Source: Euglena gracilis (taxonomy: Eukaryota > Euglenida > Euglenophyceae > Euglenales). Taken from it: a stretch of 64,000 bases of DNA. Below the pieces are notes generated by a model that did not search any database, was not told the origin of the DNA, and was given only the letters and a program-made list of their open reading frames with translations. The number at the start of each line of letters is the position of its first letter. Positions within the stretch are counted from its first letter, which is position 1. This document shows positions 49,740 to 62,071 of the stretch, piece by piece. Location: contig CP154955.1 of the NCBI GenBank assembly GCA_039621445.1, positions 57,320,619 to 57,384,618 on the forward strand. Direction: 5' to 3'. A program made the translations under genes and the position numbers.

Positions 49740-50168
49740 TTACTCAAAATCCGAACCAGTGGCCATATAAGCCATTGACTTTCTTGACGCATATACGTCT
49801 CTGAATTTATGAGCGCTAAAGTAGGGATGATCCCTTTGGTTATGTGGGGTATCATCCCTCTCCCTGCCCGAAGCCGGGTGATAATCCTCAATGGAGGTTG
49901 TTCGTTGACCTACCTTATGCCTTTTGGCTGAAGTATGATATTTTGTACTGCGACTCATATCGCGATGGCTATGGCTTGGGTGGGGAGGAGTCGCATGGCG
50001 ACATTTGGGTGAGGGGTGGTTGGTTGATCCGCACAGTGAACATGTGTATCGTGACTGATATTTTGATTTTTGTGAATGCGCATTTTGTAAAAAATGAGAA
50101 CTGCATGATGAGGCTGATCCTCTTGGGCTTGTGTTGCGCTTTCGCGCTGCGGGATTGGACAATGGCAA
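49740..50168 (-). pseudogene. gag: Element B Gag: second zinc knuckle and tail, frameshifted
   Basis: Different frame from the main Gag ORF, with a shift near 50,130. It contains CSLCGSTNHPSPKC (C-x2-C-x4-H-x4-C) and a tail ending MATGSDFE, equivalent to YAAGSDLE of A. The stop is TAA where A has TAG. Confidence 0.7.
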
Positions 50169-52611
50169 GATATATGACCCTTTTTGTTACACAAAAAGCA
50201 CAATTTGTCCGAAAATTCTTCTGAAGAGCCCGAATTGCGCGATTTGGATTCCGCTATGGTCGTATGTGATAAGTGTGACACTTTTTTCACAGAACTGACT
50301 TGGATAGCGGGTATTCCTGTTGTAGGGTGGCTCGTATAAGCCGACTGAATTTGTCCGAGAAGCTGTGATAGCTTCAATTGTTTGGAAACATAGTTCCATC
50401 GCTCATCGAGCGTCAAAATATGTCCTGCGAGTTCCTCGCGGTGAATTTCTTTGATGAGTTTGGGAATACAGTGCAGCAATACTGCGTCAAATTGCTCTTT
50501 CATTTGTGTTTCGCCTAACTCGTCTACTTCGGCTGCCAAAAAGAGCCATTTTGAGTACCACAGGTCTATCGACCTCCATTTTCGGTCATGGGGGGCATAT
50601 TGCCGCCATTTTTTCTCCAGAGTGATTCTGGAAACCAAACTGGAACATGATGAAGCATATTGCTCAACCAAATTCTGAAAAGAAATGCGCCCGCGAATGA
50701 CCAATTGTCTGGCGCGTTCCTTTTCGTCTTTTGGTAGACAATCTATGAATTCCATTTTGATCACCTCTGGGTTTCCGTTATGGGTTGATCCTTTCAGATC
50801 CCAATAGTACTCCCAGTCACGGAAAAATTGTTTCCATGTGGTGGGGCCACCGTCCCATTGCGGCTTCACCTTATTCGCGATTGCGATGGTGTTTGTGTAA
50901 TCTTTCTGAGTAACCCGTGGCCCTTCGGTGGTATTCATGGCGGGTGGGCCCGGGCGCGAAATCGCACCATGTGTGGTTACACCGGTGGTTGTACCAACTG
51001 TGTTGTTGGGGAAAATATACGAATGTGCATGGAGTGTGCCATTTGCACTTTGTAAATTTTGTGAATCGCGAGTGCGCGAATGGTGATGCGGATGCGCATG
51101 GCGGGGTGACGTGTCACATGGTTGTACTGTTGGGGATTCCAAGCGTATTTGCGAGGAATGACCAGTAAGTGGTGTTGAATTGCGGCTCATACCGCGAAAT
51201 ACTTTGGATTCCGGAATCTTTTGACTGAAGAGGTGGGTTGGTCTGGATCTCGATGGAAAACCCGACTTATCATCCGAGAACTTGTCCATTGGGACTGGTA
51301 ACACCACGGGGGGAACTTCCACATGAGCGGAAATGTGGTTTGGTGGCAATGTGCCAGTAGGCTCTTCAATGGTTGCGTGAATAGCACTTTCTGAGGTGAA
51401 GAATGTGGCAAGTGTGCCAACCATACCCGAATGCGGGATTTTTTGTACAGAACGCAATTGTGCGTGTACTTGGTCCAAATTGGTTACCAACTCGTGCACA
51501 CTTTGCTCCAAATTGTCAACAACTTGCAAATTGTCGTTTATCCGACTCACATCATCCTGTAAATGCCTAATTCGCTTACGGTATGAGGGTAACTCATCCA
51601 ACAGCGTAATTTTGTCAGAAATCAACAGGAAATCCTGCGAAATTGCACCAAAAACAGTGTCCAATTCTTGAACTCGTACTGCTAAAGTGCGTATCGCACT
51701 GGAAATGATCTCCAATTGTGGAGATGGTTGGTCCGATTCCGGACTTTTGACTATTTCAGCCTTTGGCTGTTCCATCAAGACCGAAACTTGCGCGGATAGC
51801 GCGATAAGTTCATTTTGTAATTTTGTGACATCCTGTTTCACCTTTTTCTCGGCATTCATGAAACTGTCACAAAATCCTTGCATGATTTGCTGATTATCGT
51901 CACGCATTTTGGCGCAAAAATGCTTCAAGTGTAGGGATGTGAGTGTGGGTGTGGGTGTGGTCGACGGCAATGTGTCTGGGGTTGGTGATTGCACCTGAAG
52001 CAATTTTGTGCTTAATTCTTGCATGTATATCTGCAAATCCGCTATCGCGGTTTCATCCGGAATTTTGCCATTTGCTTCCGCATAGCGGGCTTGAAACTTA
52101 GCCAAAGCGGCTTCGATTTCTGCCATGTCTCGTTGCCGCTGTTGTTGCCAGTCCTCAAACCTACTCGCAACATTTGCGATTTGGGTGTGAAACCTTGCAA
52201 TTTCAGCAGGTACTTCACCACAATGGCAAGATTTCTGCTCCAATCGAGAAAGTCTCTCCTCCAATTGTTGCACATAAGTGCGGGTTGCAAAACTTTCATG
52301 TGCTTGGGCAGAAACTTGTGCAAAATTCGCGGAATCACCACTCAATTGGAGAATGCGCTGTTGCACTTGATGGAAATCAGTTGCAAGGTTGGAAAACTGC
52401 TGCAGTGTGATAAATTGTCCGATGGGACTTGGACATGGGAGCACATGGGGGGGCGGGGAAAAATTTGGTATTTCTAACCCAACCTCAAAAAAAAGTGGAT
52501 GTGGCGCAACCGCCTCAGAATCAAATATGCCTATCGGCATTGGTGCGATATCTCGCTGGGGAGTAAAACTGTCAGTCAATCGGCTTTCCACCAAAAGTGG
52601 TTGAGCCTGTT
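50130..52611 (-). CDS. gag: Element B Gag: coiled coil, capsid, first zinc knuckle
   Basis: One continuous frame of over 800 codons, opening at about 52,611 in the +1 frame of ORF0. The order is a coiled-coil region (TYVQQLEERLSRLEQKSCHC), a Pro/His-rich linker, a capsid-like domain (PQWDGGPTTWKQFFRDWEYY) and the knuckle CFLCNKKGHISCHC. The first ATG is about 17 codons inside, so a +1 shift from ORF0 or reinitiation is needed. The frame continues to 49,955, but past about 50,130 it is out of the true Gag frame. This copy shows the ancestral arrangement of the region that is split in element A. Confidence 0.8.
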
Positions 52612-53048
52612 AGGCTATAGGCAGCTCGATAGAGCTGCTGGACACCGATAGGTGTGGGGGAGCCCATTGGGCGGGGGGGATGAGGCACCATTAGGTTTGC
52701 ACCCCGTTGGGGTTGGGAATGCTCGATAGAGCTGGACAATTGGGTGGGGTGGTGCTCAATAGAGCTGTTAATTTGGGTGGGGGGATGCTCAATGGAGCTG
52801 GTGATTTGGGTGGTGGGATGCTCAATGGAGCTGGGGAATTGGGTGGGGGGATGCTCAATAGAGCTGGGGATTTGTGTGGGGGGATGCTCAATAGAGCTGA
52901 GGACTTGTGTGGGGGGATGCTCAATAGAGCTGGGGGTATACCTTGATTGGAGCGTATACTCCTCTTGTGACAATTCATGTGAAGTGCTTCTCAAAGAACC
53001 AATCAATTCTTGGTAATCAATGAGTGTGTTGGTGCTTGAGCTCTGCAT
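52572..53048 (-). CDS. Element B ORF0 with 11-residue tandem repeats
   Basis: ATG 53,048, 158 codons, ending at 52,572 and overlapping the Gag frame by 40 nt. It begins MQSSSTNTLIDYQELIGSLR, like ORF0 of A. The middle consists of about seven copies of SSIEHPPTQ plus two variable residues. In A the corresponding region is longer and not repetitive. Function unknown; it may be the N-terminus of Gag. Confidence 0.6.
   Translation of the reverse strand: MQSSSTNTLIDYQELIGSLRSTSHELSQEEYTLQSRYTPSSIEHPPTQVLSSIEHPPTQIPSSIEHPPTQFPSSIEHPTTQITSSIEHPPTQINSSIEHHPTQLSSSIEHSQPQRGANLMVPHPPRPMGSPTPIGVQQLYRAAYSLTGSTTFGGKPID
52712..52945. repeat. 33-bp minisatellite inside ORF0
   Basis: About seven units of CTCAATAGAGCTGGGGATTT plus 13 bases, in frame with ORF0 (11 codons per unit). 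Confidence 0.8.
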
Positions 53049-53287
53049 ATTTTTATTTGCAGAAAAAACACAAGCAAACCCAAAAAGGTAAGCAAAGGAA
53101 CAAACTTAGAAGGATATGGCAGCGTATACTGCCCAGAGCCTCCTGAAGCTTGTGCCGGTGCTTGGAAGTTGGCTCCAAACAGCTCGTGGATGCTTTGTAG
53201 CCTATAGGCTCAGCACCACTCACTGTTTGAAGTCACCTGTTAAGTTGAGGGGGAGAAGGGGGGAGAAGGGGCGTAGGAAAGAAACCA

Positions 53288-53299
53288 AATGTGCTACCA
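53288..53299 (-). promoter_or_regulatory. Element B primer-binding site
   Basis: Sense TGGTAGCACATT directly after the LTR. It differs from element A (TGGTAGCAGATT) by one base at position 9, which would weaken pairing to initiator tRNA-Met or indicate mutation after insertion. Confidence 0.7.
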
Positions 53300-53718
53300 A
53301 GTGTACGGCCCCTGACTCTATTCCCACTGCCTGTCGGCCTACTTAAACCCTCCCGTGGGAACAGAAACAGGAGAGTAACAAAAAAGAAAGTCTTTCACTT
53401 AACTATTAGTTTTTATTGCCTTTGGGCTTACGCAGAGCACAAGGCAAACCAGGTGTGATTTTGGAACTTTGGTTCCACAATTGTTCTCCTATTGGAGTTC
53501 AAGTCTTCAAATCTTCTATTTGCCCTTTTGGGCTTGTGAAACACAAATCAAAACAGTAATACCACCTGTGAAAAGAAAGGCAGATCCGAGATAGGATAGG
53601 CCATTCCTAATTCTGCAATTTGTATTGCAGAACATGGAACAGTACTATCTGGCATGACATTGTACATTCTGCAGTCTGCTGCTATGCACAGTGCCACGTT
53701 CATGCTGCCTGGTACACA
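53300..53718 (-). repeat. Element B 5' LTR (right in window)
   Basis: 419 bp, matches 39,345-39,763 with about 13 differences. Confidence 0.85.
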
Positions 53719-53723
53719 CCCCG
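53719..53723. repeat. Target-site duplication of element B, right copy
   Basis: CCCCG, as at 39,340-39,344. Confidence 0.7.
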
Positions 53724-54010
53724 TCCGAGGCCTCCGTCGGGAGCTGTCCGCCGGTGGGTCGGGAACCTCGTTGGTGGGTGGGTGTGTCGCTGGCCTGGCC
53801 GTTGGAGCTGTGCGTCGCCGCTTCACGGGGGCCAGGTCCTCCGGGGCGCGTGTGCGTCCAGAGCTTGTCGATGACGAGGTGGTGTGCGTGAGGGAGCGGA
53901 GGTAGTTCTTCCGCCGGGTGACGAACGTGTCATACCACTCCCGAGGAGTACCGTCCGCCGGGGCACAGACCTTCACTGTCCAGCGCATGTGGTGTGTGGG
54001 GGGCAGGCCA
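53719..54010 (-). pseudogene. Proximal part of an ORF interrupted by element B
   Basis: Minus-strand open frame containing HHMRWTVKVCAPADGTPREW and YDTFVTRRKNYLRSLTHTTS, then a Ser/Arg/Pro-rich stretch up to the element B target site. GC-rich, unlike element B. I do not recognise the family. It continues in frame at 39,339. It may be a host gene or part of another GC-rich element such as the LINE at 0-4 kb. Confidence 0.4.
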
Positions 54011-55362
54011 GGGTCCTCCGAATTATATCGGTAAGGGGGCCCCACTGAAAAAAGTGGGGAGGGGGTCCGAATTATATCGGTAAGGGGGTACCACTGAATA
54101 AAGTGGGGGGGGGGGGCAAGAATGCCGTTAGTGTGGTAAGCAGAAAAAAATACTGCAAATATGACAAAATCTCATCATTAGTGACTATGCCACTGAGAAA
54201 TACTGACTTTTGTCAGATTTTTAGGGAAAGCCCTATCAGGATTTAGGGCAGAAATGCAGATTCTGCGTGGAGAGTTGCATTTTTGCAACAAAAAGTGCAA
54301 CTTTGTTGCATTTTGAGTCATTTAAGACTGCAAATTTGCCAAAAATGCGCTTGAAAATACAAGTAAAACATGTCTATGACATCTTGAGCAAAGAAAAATT
54401 GCCATTATCAGCATATCCCTTTGCATTCCACTCTGGCATAGTGCCTCATGGTCACTCCCATTAGGGATATGAATGCCAGAATAGGGAAAAACAACCAAAA
54501 ATTGCAGAAAACCAATGAATTAAATGAAAATTTGCACATAAGTGCTCCTAAAAATGATTCTAGTGAGTCGAAATGGCTCCAAATTGTGGGCTTCAGCCCT
54601 CTGAACTGTACCAGGCCTAATAGCCCTTACAGAGGGGGCAATGGGCAGAATGCTGCCAAAGGTACTAAAAAATGGCCATTAGCCAATCTGGTAACCAATG
54701 GTAATTAGCCATCAGAAACGATGGGGAACAGTATAGAAGCCTTTCAGGCTGATTTGCCAGTCTGGTACACGATGGTACAAGATCTGGCCCAAAATTTGGC
54801 TTTTGGCCAGATTGGCTGGCTTATTGCGTTTTTCGCTGTAATTCGCCCGCGGGGAATCCCTAATTGCCTGGTGGGAGGTGTTCTTTGCCCGAGAGCCCCG
54901 AGTCGTCCAGAGAGCCGGAAACAGCCGGGTTCGGTATTTTAAAGGAATGCCTATCACTTGCAAATGCTTCCGGCACTCAATACTTTGTTTTTATTTTTGA
55001 CACTTTTTTGGCCTTGAGCCCGGCGCAGAATGATTCAACAAGAGGTCCCATGTAGATCCAGACCATACCGGCATAAAATTAACCCTGAATTCCAATGCCC
55101 AATTCTCCGGCTTACAGAACCCCCTGAACCCAATTTCACCATCATTTACATTTCGAAGCGTTTTCTAAGGTACTTTTGATTTAAAGATTTACCTTTGTCT
55201 TGTTTTGCTGTGCTGTGCCCTTTTCAACAACATCTACGCAAGGTTTGAGCACTAATCACTGGATTTTTCTTGAGATTTCCCCCTTAAAAATTCTTATTTA
55301 ATTTTTTTTATTTTTTATATAAACTTATTTTTCCCACAATTCTCCCTTTTTCCAAACAGAAA

Positions 55363-55761
55363 ATGCCACCAAAAGTCACTGCAGTGCAAGCAGTCATAAA
55401 CGCTTATGAGGGAGGGAAGGATTACCACATGGTGGGGGAATGCCTGGGGATGAAACGAAGGACCATCAACTGGACAACCGAGCAATATCAGAAAACTGGC
55501 CGAGTTGAAACCAAGAAGCGTGGGAAAGCGCATCCCAAGTGGGATTTGGATATTGAAACCTTTTGTGTCTCATTTGTGGGGCACCACAAGGCGGTGTGTT
55601 TTCAGGGCGGGCGGGGGAAAACAAACTTTCATCTCTAGGCAACCTTGGAGGATATAAAACACGCTTTGCGACAACAATTTGGGGACTCGAAGCCTGAAAT
55701 TTCGATTTCCACAATTGCAAAAAGGCTTGACAAAGCAATGATAACCTGGAAGGTGTGAAAG
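55363..55761 (+). pseudogene. Mariner-like transposase N-terminal part, copy 2
   Basis: Same reading as 42,282-42,680, with the same internal TAG and the same terminal TGA. Confidence 0.75.
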
Positions 55762-55893
55762 CCCTTTTTCCCCAAAAAAAATCCCCCCCCCCCCTCCAAA
55801 AGGTCGCAAGCTACGAACCACACGCAAGAAACTCGTACTCCCTCGAGGCAAGCCGACCAGGGAGGAAGGGACACCGAGGGCGAAGCACAAAGA

Positions 55894-58800
55894 CCTTGTG
55901 AGGCCATGCCTTGCTCGCCGGCGGTGTTGTTTGGATTGTTTGGGTGCGCTGGGTTAGGAGCTCCCGCTTAGTGCCTTTTTCCGCCGGAGTTGGCTGATTC
56001 TTAATTTGCCCTTCGACAACCCAGAAGAAAGGAACTTCAATTCAAAGAAGCTGCTTATTGAATTTCAAAGAATTGATACAATCGAATTATCCGGAAGGTG
56101 ACACTCATGGAGAATATCGAATCCAATTTTGTTGACATATTCAAGACTTCAATGAGAAATGCAATTGTCAACACGAAGAAGAGCGTCGCTGAACAACAAG
56201 AACTGGCTGCAGCCACAGCTGGACGACCTGACGGCGCGGTGCAACCGTGGCGATCCGTGGCTGTCCCTCCCCCCCCAGAAAAAGTTTCTGAAAAACCACC
56301 CAGTGACAGCCACAGAATTTGGCAGACAGTGGTCAGAAAAACCCGAAGGACACCAAAGCCAAGGCAGCTGTCAAACCACAACGGCAAGGGCCATGGAGGC
56401 CCAAATCGCAGTTACACCAATACCTTGTTCAAGCTGGGCCATGGCGGCCAAAACAGCAAAGGCCATGGTGGCCGATGGAACAAAGGCCAGGGTGGCCAAC
56501 ATTACCAAGGCCAGGGTGGCCGATTCCACAAACAAATGCCCAGTGGCAGGGGCAGGACAGGTCCACAACACCCCCCCAATCATTTCTTCATCAAAAAGCC
56601 CATCAGGGGAAAAAGATTGGCCCCCAGAGGCCCCCCAAGATTTTCAATGGGCATGGCGCCCAAGATCAAAGAGAAGTCAATGGGGACATCAAGAAGGCCA
56701 GTGGGCCCAGAATTATCATCAAGGCCACTGGGGCCATTGTCATTCTTATTGGGCTCAACACCATCCACAACAAATTCAAGGCCACTGGGGCCATCAATTA
56801 TCAGAAGGGGAAAAACCCCAGAAGCTAAAAGGCTGTCCCCCAGCAGGGGGTTTCAATGTACGATGGCAGCCCCAGGAGGATGCCCCCAAAGGGGCAATAG
56901 AGGACAAGGGGGCAGCCCCCCCTCAATATTCCTTATCAATGCCCATGGCAGGGGCAAACCAAAACAAGGGGGAGACCCAAGATGGGGCCCCTATGGTACG
57001 TCAATCGACAACGCCAATGACAAAGTGGAGGATCAGAGAGTCTGTGAGCAAAGCATGCACACCCCCCCAGCCACCTTCAGAGAATGCTCAATCCCTAGTG
57101 GCACCAGGGGTGCAATGTCCAACACCCCCAACCCAGCAACCCAAAAATCATCTAATTGGGAAAATAAATTCCATGGAGGAAAAATGGGGAGACACCCCCC
57201 TGTACCAGAGACTTCAGAAAAGTCTAAAATGGTGGTCAAAAAATGCCACCCCAGCAACATGTCAACTAATCAAAAATGGAATTCAACCCCCCTGGGTAAA
57301 TCCCCCAAAATTGTCCACCCACCCAAAACCCAGAGCCAATCTGGACCTGAACCAGGCAGAAAAAATCCTACTGGATTACGAAAAAACTGGGGCAGTGAAA
57401 CGGGTTTGGGATTCAAAAACCCAACATTTGATCCCATGGTTTTTAATTTCAAAACCAGAAGGGGGAACAACCAAGTGGAGAATGATCAGCGACTGCAGAG
57501 AAATAAATCTGCAGTTTCAAGTAAAACCTTTCAGGCTGGATCACATCCAGCACATTTTTCCAGTTTTGGAAAAAGGCCACTGGGCAGCCAAAATAGACCT
57601 AAAGGATGCCTATTTTCATATTCCAGTAAGTCCAGGCCTAAAGCCATTTTTAAGGGATCAGGTAGGGGGGCAGACCTGGGAATTTCAAACAGGCTGCTTT
57701 GGGCTAAATATAATGCCCCAAATCTTCATGTCGGTGATGAAAACGTTCGAAAAGCTGTGGAGAAAAAGGGGCATCCAGGTGTATATTTACCTGGACGACA
57801 TTTTGCTGGTGGCCCCCACCCAAAACACATTGCAAAATCACCTCAACAGAGTTGTCAAAGATTTGCTGGATTCTGGGTTCAAAATCAATACAAAAAAGTC
57901 CACCCTCCAGCCCACCCAAGTGGTAACCCATCTGGGTTTTCAACTAAACTTCCAGGAAGGAAAGCTACAGGTGCCCACCCAGAAAGTCAAAACCATAAAA
58001 AAGGAGCTGGGAAAAATTGTGAAAAAAGATTACATGTCAAAAAGGCAGTTGGCTGCCATTCTGGGCCACATAAGATGCAATCTAATGGCCCTGCCCTTTT
58101 TAAGGGCTTTTACAGACACCCTGGCAAATTTTCTGGTGGCAAAGTCCACAGCCCCCTGGGACTCAAAACACCCCATTTCCCAGGAAATCAAAGCCCAATT
58201 AAGGGAAATAAAAATTCTGCTAGACACCTGGGGGGGCAGACCCTTCCCCCAAAATGCAACCAGAATGTTGCACTCAGACAGCAGCACCCATGCCTGGGGG
58301 GGGCTAGACATCCACACAGGAGAAATTGTGCAGGAATTTTGGAGAAAAGACTCCATTTTGCACATCAATGTAAAGGAGCTCAGTGCAGCAATCAGCACTG
58401 TGAAAAGTTTGAGCAAACCTGAGAGAAACCGTTTCCTTGTCAGTGGACAACCAGGTAATTTATTTTTACCTAACAAAAGGTGGGGGCAGAAAGGAGCCCT
58501 TCAACAAAATGCTAAGACCACATTTCAAGTGGTGCATGGAGCACCAAGTAAACCTCCAAGTCAACTGGGTGCCTTCAAAGGAATGCCTAGCAGACCCCAT
58601 CAGCAGGTGGGAAATGGACAGGGGGGATTAATCTTTAGACCCCCAACTTTTTCAATGGCTGAGACAACAGTTCAAAGATTTCATAAATCTGGAAACAGAT
58701 TTATTTGCCTCCCCAGGTGGTGGTGTCCTTCGGGTTTTTCTGACCACTGTCTGCCAAATTCTGTGGCTGTCACTGGGTGGTTTTTCAGAAACTTTTTCTG

Positions 58801-59182
58801 GGGGGGGAGGGACAGCCACGGATCGCCACGGTTGCACCGCGCCGTCAGGTCGTCCAGCTGTGGCTGCAGCCAGTTCTTGTTGTTCAGCGACGCTCTTCTT
58901 CGTGTTGACAATTGCATTTCTCATTGAAGTCTTGAATATGTCAACAAAATTGGATTCGATATTCTCCACGAGTGTCACCTTCTGGATAATTCGATTGGTT
59001 CAATTCTTTGAAATTCAATAAGCAGCTTCTTTGAATTGAAGTTCCTTTCTTCTGGGTTGTCGAAGGGCAAATTAAGAATCAGCCAACTCCGGCGAAAAAA
59101 GGCACTAAGCGGGAGCTCCTAACCCAGCGCACCCAAACAATCCAAACAACACCGCCGGCGAGCAAGGCATGGCCTCACAAGG
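55894..59182 (+). mobile_element. DIRS-like RT element, copy 2
   Basis: Inverted repeats 55,894-56,355 and 58,721-59,182. The same length as copy 1 (3,289 bp) although two compensating 1-nt indels are present. The left repeat here matches the right repeat at a site where copy 1 has a T/G change (CCGTGGCG versus CCGTTGCG). Confidence 0.8.
56107..58422 (+). pseudogene. Gag-like and RT-RNase H region of copy 2, RNase H broken
   Basis: With GGGGG instead of GGGGGG near 56,909 the RT frame joins a frame open back to 56,159. RT motifs match copy 1 (YLDD near 57,790). One extra base at about 58,421 (ACCTGAGAGAAACC versus ACCTGGAGAAACC) shifts the frame after RNase H residue E480; the rest of RNase H (SVDNQ, LADPISR) continues in another frame at 58,437-58,631. 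This copy would make RT without a complete RNase H. Confidence 0.75.
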
Positions 59183-59235
59183 GCAAAGTGCAGAGCCCGA
59201 GGTGTCTCCGCTGACACAAAAATCAAGAGGATGAT

Positions 59236-60264
59236 TTACTTCATGAACCTCACAATGGAAATGTCTTTGGGGTAGGAGCCCCTTTTCATGGACGAGACCG
59301 GCCACACGCTTTGGACAAGGCCGCACTACGCCCGGGCACCTCGCGGGCACCGGGCACACGCCCCCGTCTACTCTTCGCCCGGGAAAAGGATTGATTGCCA
59401 AATAATCAGTGTTCATTTTTTAAATTGAAAAAAAGTGAGCCCTGACGAAGACCGTCTCCCCAAACCTGGGCCTGGTCCATTTCTCAATCCTGGAGGCAGC
59501 GATGTCATTCAGAATGAATATGCCCCTTTCCGGGGGGGGGGGGGGGGGGGAAGGGTTCAGTCAGGGGGGGGGGGCAAGAAAAAACGGCTCACGGGAAATT
59601 TCTCGGGGGGGGCAGGGTGGGGGCAGGCATGAAAGGGCTGGGGGAAATTTTCAAACGGTTTGGGTTTCTTTAATTTTCATAAAAAAATTCATTAAAAAAA
59701 CCTTAAAAAATACTGTAAATTTTCAAACGGATTTTTTATTTAACTTTCAAAACAAGATCATGAAAAAAAACTTGAAAATATTCTGGATTACAATAATACA
59801 CTCCAAAAGTACAAAAACGCATATTTTTCCTGAGTTCGGGAAACCTGTTTGTGGAGTACATTTCTGAGCTGATGACCTTGCTGGACCACAAGTACCCTTT
59901 TAAAAGGTTTTTGCTGGTGCTGGACAACTTACGAGCACATCAACGAGACACATTGGACCTGTTTCTGGCACACCGTGGGCACCACTACATGTTTTTGCCC
60001 CCCTACTCGCCCATGCTGAACCCAGTGGAGTACTGTTTTTCCACATTCAAAAGCGGCACAAAGCAAGAGCTGATCTTACGCCACACAGAAATATGCGCAA
60101 CTGACAATCTACAACGTGGGCAAAAGATGATTGCCAGGGCGAGGATATTAAGGGACGTCATGAAGAACAACATTGGACTGATCACCCAAGCGAAAGTGGC
60201 GCAGTCTTATGTACACGCCATGGGCTACCTTCCGGCTTGCCTAAGTGGTGAAGACCTGCTGTGA
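59236..60264 (+). pseudogene. Mariner-like transposase catalytic part, copy 2
   Basis: Same DETG, LDNLRAH and NPVE motifs as copy 1 (near 59,289, 59,918 and 60,025), with the same stops. Confidence 0.78.
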
Positions 60265-61711
60265 GAAAATCTGCGTTGCCTTGATTTGCCTTCCTGCTCT
60301 GCACAAACAAACCGAGGAAAATAAATCTTTAAATCAAAAGTACCTTAGAAAACGCTTCCAAATGTAAATGATGGTGAAATTGGGTTCAGGGGGTTCTGTA
60401 AGCCGGAGAATTGGGCATTGGAATTCAGGGTTAATTTTATGCCGGTATGGTCTGGATCTACATGGGACCTCTTGTTGAATCATTCTGCGCCGGGCTCAAG
60501 GCCAAAAAAGTGTCAAAAATAAAAACAAAGTATTGAGTGCCGGAAGCATTTGGAAGTGATAGGCATTCCTTTAAAATACCGAACCCGGCTGTTTCCGGCT
60601 CTCTGGACGACTCGGGGCTCTCGGGCAAAAAACACTTCCCACCAGGCAATTAAGGATTCCCCGCGGGCGAATTACAGCGAAAAACGCAATAATTCACTTT
60701 TTCACGATCTCCTCAAATAAGACTACCGTGCAGAGTTACAGCGATCTGTTTGCACCGCTGGACGGCTCATCGAACGAGCTTTCGAATGAGGGGTAACATG
60801 GCCTATCGTCCAGCTACAGGCGCTGAGATACGTCTTTGATATTTTGCCTGTGTGTGAGTGAGCTTTTGCTACAAGCTTCCATATTTTATTCTAGAACGCC
60901 AACTTTTGGTTTCTATCTCATAGGCCCTACTACATACAGTCAAAACCTCATGGTACGAGGTGCCAGAAATTTTGAAGCTTTTGTGGTGGTTTTGAGGCTA
61001 TGCCAAAGTGACACTTATGCAAATCTGCATAAAACTAGCCTATTTGGCTTGTTTTGGCCAATTCAGCCACTTTCAGCCATGTGATATGGCTTTGTGTGCC
61101 ATTTTTTGAGGTCATATGGACTTTTCACTTTATAATATGGATTTGTGGACATTTGGTCCTTTTGGTCCTTGCATTTTGTGCAAATTGGTCCTATGGACCC
61201 ATGGACCACGTGGGTAATGGCCCATAGGCCTTGCACATCATAGGGTGTATTGGTCACATAGACCTAAGGCTAAGTAGTAGTCCACAAAAATGCGTGTTTA
61301 AATGAATTTTCTTCATTTTTTTGGGGGGGCAACTATGTTGCAGATTTTTCTCAAGGAATTCAACTGATTTCCCTATCGGGATTCAGTTCTGCAATAAGGA
61401 AAAGGCCATTTTGTTCACAAAATAGCTGTTCTTCACAAAGTTGTGCAAGTTCATGGGAAAAATGCAGTATTTGCACTGTATCCCAAAAACTTATCACTCA
61501 CCTTGTGCTTTTGCAAATAACTTTGAAGTGAGGAGCCAATTTGACCAACAAGTTTGTGGTCAAGGAGGGGGGGGATGGCTACTTTTGTTGCTTAAGTACA
61601 CCAAATCTGCATTTTGAGCTTGTGGTTTGCAAATGAACAAAAAGTGCCATTGTGAAATATGTACACAAACGTCTTTGGGACGTATTCCCAAAAGAATATG
61701 GTTGGGTTGGG

Positions 61712-62071
61712 CAGATACCCATTTGTAAAATATACGCAATTGTGCGAGATTTGCGCTATGCACGGGTGAGGGGCGGGGGGGGGTGCGCATTTTGTTTGCG
61801 GGCTGCACAATATGCGCAGGTGGGGAGGTGTGCGCTATGCGCGGTGTGCAAAACAACATGCACGCGATGAGCGTGCGGAGCGCAATATGCGCGGGGGTGT
61901 GAGCGACATAGGCGCGGTGGTTGGGGGCGCCATATAGCGCGGGGGGGGGGGCATTATGCTCTATGCGCGAGGGTGGGTGGGGCCATAGGCGTCTGTGGTA
62001 TTCGCACTTTGCGCAATATGCGCAGGGAGGCGGCCATAGGCGCTTGAGTGGCAGGGGCGCCGTAGGCGCGG
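61712..62071. repeat. GCGC micro-hairpin array, copy 2
   Basis: Duplicate of 48,630-48,990, essentially unchanged. Confidence 0.65.

Larger units (their letters stand above)
39345..53718 (-). mobile_element. Element B: relative of element A with replaced interior
   Basis: Same family as A on the minus strand. It has 419-bp LTRs with about 13 differences (roughly 97% identical, so older than A), a 5-bp duplication CCCCG, and the same polypurine tract. ORF0, Gag and the start of Pol (protease zone) remain at 53,048-49,230, and the ORF4 tail plus 3' noncoding region at 40,929-39,764. Everything from RT to most of ORF4 is absent; in its place is about 8.3 kb holding the mariner-like element and its unexplained flanks. 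Gag contains one frameshift and the Gag stop is TAA. It is not autonomous. Confidence 0.8.
40930..54010. repeat. 13.08-kb tandem duplication, copy 1
   Basis: From GGGTCCTCCG at 40,930. Positions 40,930-50,920 recur at 54,011-64,000 with an offset of 13,081-13,084. Only scattered substitutions and homopolymer length changes separate them. Since copy 2 starts exactly where copy 1 would end in a head-to-tail arrangement, the unit is taken as 40,930-54,010. Confidence 0.85.
54824..60689 (+). mobile_element. Tc1/mariner-like transposon, copy 2
   Basis: TIRs 54,824-55,191 and 60,322-60,689. Same structure as copy 1, including the nested RT element at the same base, so it arose by duplication of the whole locus and not by a second transposition. 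Confidence 0.85.

Noticed and set aside
40930-54010. Second independent insertion of the mariner-like element as the cause of copy 2
   Set aside because: Copy 2 includes the same flanks, the same nested RT element and the element B Gag-Pol remnant, so a locus duplication is required.
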